15,300 nt of DNA, from contig CAIWLA010000129.1 of assembly GCA_903913345.1 (NCBI GenBank), positions 1 through 15,300 of the forward strand, given 5' to 3'. Below the pieces are notes generated by a model. That model worked only from the letters and a program-made list of their open reading frames with translations, searched no databases and was not told the origin of the DNA. Positions 14,701-15,300 of this stretch are shown piece by piece. Position numbers and translations under genes: made by a program. Within the stretch, counting starts at the first letter, position 1. Each line of letters opens with the position of its first letter. Source of the stretch: an uncultured Magnetococcales bacterium. GTDB taxonomy: Bacteria; Pseudomonadota; Magnetococcia; Magnetococcales; Magnetaquicoccaceae.

Positions 14701-14915
14701 CGTTTGCCCTCGCTGGTGCGTCTCAGCCGAACCTTGCCAGAATATAGATAGAGAAAGGTCTCTATAGGACTATCCTGCTCGACGATGACAGCACCCGGTT
14801 CAAAGGTCCGCAGTTCAAACTGCGTCTGCAAAAATTCCTTGTCATGGCTAGGCAACTGACTGAACATGATGTGAGTGGCGAGAATGTGGCGAATGGCTTC
14901 TTGCGTAGCGTTCAT
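11703..14915 (-). CDS. Peptidase-containing ABC exporter with two cNMP-binding-like domains (C39 / ABC)
   Basis: A 1070-residue protein; AGGAG lies eight bases before the ATG. Domain order: a cyclic-nucleotide-binding-like domain (about 10-125, 'FGETSLIRE'); a second one (about 153-262, 'FGESGALPE'); a C39 peptidase (315-440) with Cys331 in 'SDCGAACL', His403 or His404 in 'WEGHHYIVL' and Asp420 in 'ADPVKG'; a six-helix membrane domain (480-770); and an ATPase with Walker A 'GAAGCGKST' (Lys851), signature 'VSGGQ' (951-955), Walker B 'IMLFDEATSALD' (Asp975, Glu976) and His1007. All catalytic residues are present. Such exporters cut a leader after Gly-Gly or Gly-Ala and export the product. The double-CNB, C39, ABC architecture resembles cyanobacterial HetC and NHLM-type transporters. 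In both CNB domains the phosphate-binding Arg before Ser/Thr-Ala is absent (Pro-Tyr-Gln and His-Thr-Ala instead), so cyclic nucleotide may not bind. It follows the HlyD gene by 112 bases. Confidence 0.93.
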   Translation of the reverse strand: MNATQEAIRHILATHIMFSQLPSHDKEFLQTQFELRTFEPGAVIVEQDSPIETFLYLYSGKVRLRRTSEGKRISLGLVEKHTSFGETSLIREDHWPYQIMAEESVTALVMPTIGVRRMLPGNEEMAHLFKTEIGYLLLAQRLRGMLGDSSYQAIDFVEILHQIGVKNVVSGHAVYEQGHTDPRLYYIEKGEIVLVRQSLQGPEVVLDHVYAGSLFGESGALPELSATGIQPHTAKAVKDATVLVFHQEELARILAINPSLNEQLRLRALSLQDKEQQEVDSRQRSEGVDQRIRLAAGVTEAEFRILEVEEKGKTGEIKTFPVVRQRAASDCGAACLTMICNHYGKAFKLGQIVELSNLSSSGVTPDAVIAGAERLGFNASAYALRFEEIQGVKLPGIVGWEGHHYIVLYRLTDKYVFLADPVKGHLKLTRQEFETGWTQAQVPGTVTEADKGVFIALNPTLKFEYAEPPKRPIMHFVRYVLPYKKYFGDALVASLLLNLLGLAAPLFTQTIVDTVVVHKDVSLLNMMLGGMILVAILKTITTVSQSLLLAHTTTRIDIKMMSEFYRHVLSLPMSFFLTRNKGEILAGFGENQKIRGIIAGSTITIILSLLMMFIYFFMMFGYSVPLSLVSMLFIPLYVGITLYFTPRMKALSQQMFLTGARSQSNLIESLNAIESIKATANEYMARARWEDAFVENINMGFQAQRLSLISNNLNQLVQLASTVAILWIGANQVMAGNMTVGELMGFQMLLGMVMGPVFQVVQLWNSSQDVRIAVERVTDILNVKPEQEPVTSPDRLPATLGETVEGRIAFDKVNFSYTTASGKEAFIMKEFELTIEPGQHVAFVGAAGCGKSTVAKMILGFNMPLPSGGTCYIDGKDIRELDLSVLRRNIGVVLQDGFLFSGTVAENIALGDPEPNMIQVKEAARLSGADDFIQKMAMGYQTPIGEKGMGVSGGQRQRICIARAIYRRPKIMLFDEATSALDNQTEALVQKNINQILMGKTSITIAHRLTTIINSDAICFLKDGKVAEKGTHQELTDPDYLREKGYSGLYYALAASQFGLPPLDLSASGQ

Positions 14916-14996
14916 ACGTCAAACTCCTGGCACAAAGGGTCTGCGGTTACCGGTGACTGCCTGATGAGACGGACGGACATACAATGGCACTGATCG

Positions 14997-15020
14997 ATGG
15001 AACAACAGGTTCGGTTCCAT
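14997..15020 (-). other. Small hairpin between the HlyD and exporter genes
   Basis: ATGGAAC, ten bases, GTTCCAT: a perfect 7-bp stem just after the HlyD stop in the transcription direction. No T run follows, so it is unlikely to terminate; an mRNA-processing or stability element is possible. Confidence 0.25.
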
Positions 15021-15027
15021 GCCTGAA

Positions 15028-15300
15028 TCACTCCTCTTTCTGGGTAAAAAATCGGGAAATAGGCGAAAAGACCAGTTCAATCAGTCGCTTTTCCCCCGTT
15101 TTGATCTCTGCAGAACCTTCCAGGCCAATTTCAAGCTGTCGCGGCTTTTCATCCCGCTTGGCAATGGTCTCCTCTTTCAAGGCGATGCGCACCTTATAGA
15201 GGGACTCCTGTCCGGCGACACCACCCGGTTTGGCGGCAATGTCGGAGATGATCCCCTCAGGAATGCCGTATTCCTGGTAGGGATAGGCAAAATATTTGAC
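15028..15300 (-). CDS. HlyD-family membrane fusion protein, C-terminal part only
   Basis: The last 90 codons and stop of a gene that enters from the right edge: VKYFAYPYQEYGIPEGIISD... then 'ESLYKVRIALKEETI' and 'GLEGSAEIKTGEKRLIELVF', ending ...SRFFTQKEE. The stretch from 'GLEGSAEIKTG' into the closing hydrophobic helix is typical of the C-terminal beta-barrel end of type I secretion adaptors. These proteins bridge the inner-membrane ABC exporter to TolC. The N-terminal membrane helix, lipoyl and coiled-coil parts are outside the window. Its position directly upstream of the C39 exporter fits that role. Confidence 0.85.
   Translation of the reverse strand, partial: VKYFAYPYQEYGIPEGIISDIAAKPGGVAGQESLYKVRIALKEETIAKRDEKPRQLEIGLEGSAEIKTGEKRLIELVFSPISRFFTQKEE

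Noticed and set aside
14916..15027. Promoter or terminator in the HlyD-exporter gap
   Set aside because: Only a 7-bp hairpin without a T run is visible and no convincing -35/-10; the genes are most simply one transcript.
1..15300. tRNA or rRNA genes
   Set aside because: No rRNA-like stretch or tRNA cloverleaf was noticed, and nearly all the DNA is filled by coding frames.

Overview
The window reads as a gram-negative chromosome segment with moderate GC, probably from a proteobacterium. The evidence is three TolC-type outer-membrane proteins, an HlyD-type periplasmic adaptor and Shine-Dalgarno-led genes. The Rpn-like nuclease and ParDE-type genes are common in free-living and magnetotactic Pseudomonadota and in cyanobacteria, but the species cannot be named from this sequence. 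Every gene I can support lies on the minus strand, so transcription runs from high to low coordinates.

Layout in transcription order. (1) The C-terminal end of an HlyD-family adaptor (15300-15028). (2) A 1070-residue ABC exporter with two N-terminal cyclic-nucleotide-binding-like domains, a C39 peptidase, a membrane domain and an ATPase (14915-11703). (3) An FHA-domain protein with one membrane helix and a periplasmic tail (11603-10293). (4) Three different, unusually long TolC paralogues joined by ATGA stop/start overlaps (10262-4265). (5) A RimK/graspetide-synthetase-like ATP-grasp protein whose key residues are replaced (4167-3160). (6) An AT-rich regulatory region with a sigma54-like promoter and dyads. 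(7) Two tandem, near-identical 86-residue glycine-rich peptides with an invariant C-terminal tail (2911-2651 and 2566-2306). (8) A strong intrinsic terminator (2277-2238). (9) A second ATP-grasp protein with intact-looking ATP and metal residues (2182-1175). Beyond it lie a possible gene remnant, a ParD/ParE-type toxin-antitoxin pair and a truncated Rpn/PD-(D/E)XK gene, which look like an unrelated accessory border.

Taken together, items 1-9 look like a dedicated system for making, modifying and exporting a ribosomal peptide. The two glycine-rich peptides are the likely substrates. One active ATP-grasp ligase, and possibly its degenerate partner, would modify them. The C39 exporter would cut and export them through HlyD and a TolC-like channel that may be a heterotrimer. 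No precursor motif known from microviridins or other graspetides is visible. If the interpretation holds, this is an unfamiliar peptide class; the assignment is inference from gene content, not from recognising a described cluster.
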